From the NCBI GenBank assembly GCA_905214265.1, contig CAJMLQ010000067.1, forward strand, positions 1 to 15,626: DNA of 15,626 nucleotides, given 5' to 3'. Below are positions 14,172 to 15,626 of the stretch, in pieces (positions within the stretch are counted from its first letter, which is position 1; each line of letters opens with the position of its first letter). The position numbers were made by a program, and so were the translations under genes. A model generated the notes under the pieces. That model searched no databases and was not told the origin of the DNA. It saw only the letters and a program-made list of their open reading frames with translations. This DNA comes from an uncultured bacterium. GTDB lineage: Bacteria; Bacillota; Clostridia; Oscillospirales; Ruminococcaceae.

Positions 14172-15626
14172 TCAGCCGCGGGATACCCGGAAGGTTTTGA
14201 TCTCATAGGGATGAATTTCGAAGGAAAAGCTGCCGCTGTCCATGGAAATCTGCGCGATGGGATTTTCCAGCAGATCGCATTCCTCTACCCGCGCAAAAGG
14301 CTCCGCCAGGGAAATGGTAACAGGTATGCGGCTATTTTTGTATTCATAAAGCCGCAGCACCGTGGCTTTGCCGTCCTCAGATTGCTTGACGGTTTCGAGG
14401 ATGACGCTGTTCTTCCCGTCGATGGTCAGGAAGCTCTGGGGCAGTCCCGCGCCTTTTTGGGATGCCACGGCGGTCCGGACAGGGATATTGAGCCGGTAGG
14501 CCTCTTCCGCCACCGCCGCTTCCTGCCAGCGTCCCGGATGGGGCAGCAGGGCGTAGGTAAAGGTGTGCTCCTCCTGGTCGGCTACAGGGTTGGGGTGGAC
14601 GCCGGACTTGATCAGGCTCAGGGTCATGTGCCCCTCCCGAATACCGTATCCATACTTGCAGTCGTTCAAAAGTGCTACGCCGTAGCTGCCTTCGGAAAGA
14701 TCCGCCCATTTGTGGGCGCAGACCTCGAACTTGGCCGTATCCCACGAGGTATTGGCGTGTGTTGGACGGGTGATGTTGCCGAACTGAATGTCATAGGTCG
14801 CCTCATTGGCGTTGATATCCACGTCAAATTCCGCCTTGAGCAGGACCTGATGCTGTTTCCAGTCCACCCAGGTCTCAAAGTCGATGCGCCGGTCGCCGGC
14901 GTAGAACCGGATGTTTTGAACAATGGTGGACCGGAGAAACTTCCGCCGGATACGCAGAGTTGCCCGGACCGGACCGGTCTCCACCCACTCCATGGATTCC
15001 ACCTGCTCCACGAGCCAGGATTTTTCCGTGTAGTAGATGTCGATATCCCAGTTGTCGTAGTTCATGGGTTTGTCTTCGTAGGCCCGGAGGACGTTGCCCA
15101 GCTTGCCGGGCTTCAGCAGCTGCCGGCCGGCCTCCTTGTCGAAGATGGAGGTGAAGAAGCCCGCGTCGTTGAAGGCGATGGAGTAAAAGGGCGTTTCGAT
15201 GCCGCGTTTGCTGACGGAAAGAGTCGGAACTGCTTCGGCTGCCGGGGCGGGGCGCAGCGCCTTCCAGCCCTTGGAAGGAATTCCCGCTATCGCGCAGACC
15301 GCGCCGTCCGGGGTTTTCTGAACCGGATAAACGGACGTGCCGTCGGTAAGCGCAGCGGCTTCAAAGGGAACGTCCACCACCTCGGAGCGGGGGAAGGACA
15401 GAGAATTGAAAACGACCAGACTTCCCGCCTCTGCACCGGTGGCATCAGCCAACAGCTGCACGTCCGCACCGATAATGGCCTCGGCCCGAGCGGTCAGGTC
15501 CTCATACTCGGCCTTGGTCACTTCATAAACATCGTGGATGGAGGAACCGGGAAGGATGTCGTGGAACTGATTGAGAAGAATAGTCTCCCAGCTCTTGTGG
15601 ATTTCTTCGGCGGGATAGGCCTTGCC
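14172..15626 (-). CDS. GH38 alpha-mannosidase, C-terminal half (3' portion; start outside window)
   Basis: The frame is open to the right edge; the last 484 residues are present. The first visible part, WETILLNQFHDILPGSSIHD, is the GH38 signature that contains the His of the zinc site (equivalent to His471 of fly Golgi mannosidase II) and the following active-site Asp. The catalytic N-terminal domain with the nucleophile lies outside the window. The remainder fits the family's beta-rich C-terminal domains, for example KGWKALRP, a region around FYSIAFNDAGFFTSIFDKEA, VDWKQHQVLLKAEFDVDI, YGVALLNDCKYGY and FTYALLPHPGRW. Family members hydrolyse alpha-linked mannose from glycans; no secretion signal can be judged here. 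Terminates at the shared palindrome. Confidence 0.95.
   Translation of the reverse strand, partial: GKAYPAEEIHKSWETILLNQFHDILPGSSIHDVYEVTKAEYEDLTARAEAIIGADVQLLADATGAEAGSLVVFNSLSFPRSEVVDVPFEAAALTDGTSVYPVQKTPDGAVCAIAGIPSKGWKALRPAPAAEAVPTLSVSKRGIETPFYSIAFNDAGFFTSIFDKEAGRQLLKPGKLGNVLRAYEDKPMNYDNWDIDIYYTEKSWLVEQVESMEWVETGPVRATLRIRRKFLRSTIVQNIRFYAGDRRIDFETWVDWKQHQVLLKAEFDVDINANEATYDIQFGNITRPTHANTSWDTAKFEVCAHKWADLSEGSYGVALLNDCKYGYGIREGHMTLSLIKSGVHPNPVADQEEHTFTYALLPHPGRWQEAAVAEEAYRLNIPVRTAVASQKGAGLPQSFLTIDGKNSVILETVKQSEDGKATVLRLYEYKNSRIPVTISLAEPFARVEECDLLENPIAQISMDSGSFSFEIHPYEIKTFRVSRG

Overview
The window looks like a chromosome segment of a fairly GC-rich gut-type Firmicute (Clostridia, probably near Oscillospiraceae). 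This rests on strong AGGAGG-type ribosome binding sites, textbook sigma-A promoters, Gram-positive lipoprotein signal peptides, rho-independent terminators with long stems, and the protein families present. The taxonomic call is inference; there is no rRNA, tRNA or other marker gene in the window.

Left part (1-3440): an accessory, surface-flavoured region. It holds the C-terminal part of an FN3-like/coiled-coil protein with a C-terminal membrane anchor, then about 750 bp without a convincing gene but rich in hairpins. Next come a cysteine-rich small protein, a small membrane protein whose start and body lie in different frames, and, facing them, a cysteine-rich protein with a carboxypeptidase-regulatory-like fold. 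Their functions are not known to me.

Middle (3572-6470): three tandem paralogous lipoproteins on the minus strand. Each has a lipobox, TPR repeats and a different C-terminal region. A 96-bp block covering the first TPR is identical in two copies and differs at three positions in the third, while the rest has diverged strongly.

6570-13065: an ABC export operon on the minus strand, in transcription order: HlyD/MacA-like lipoprotein adaptor, a 952-residue FtsX/MacB-type permease, and two different LolD-type ATPases. The last ATPase carries an AbrB/SpoVT-like C-terminal extension. A sigma-A-like promoter with a 12-bp palindrome in its spacer precedes the operon. An AraC-family regulator with its own promoter lies just upstream in the same direction.

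Right part (13096-15626): diverging from the AraC gene is a GNAT-like acyltransferase (NAT_N/GNAT_C type). It is driven by a consensus TTGACA-N17-TATACT promoter overlapped by a perfect 12-5-12 inverted repeat. It converges, through a shared perfectly palindromic terminator, on the C-terminal half of a GH38 alpha-mannosidase that runs off the right edge.

The most noteworthy points are the shuffled lipoprotein family, the AbrB-fused ATPase, the operator-like palindromes at two promoters, the frameshifted membrane gene, and the hairpin-rich non-coding stretch.
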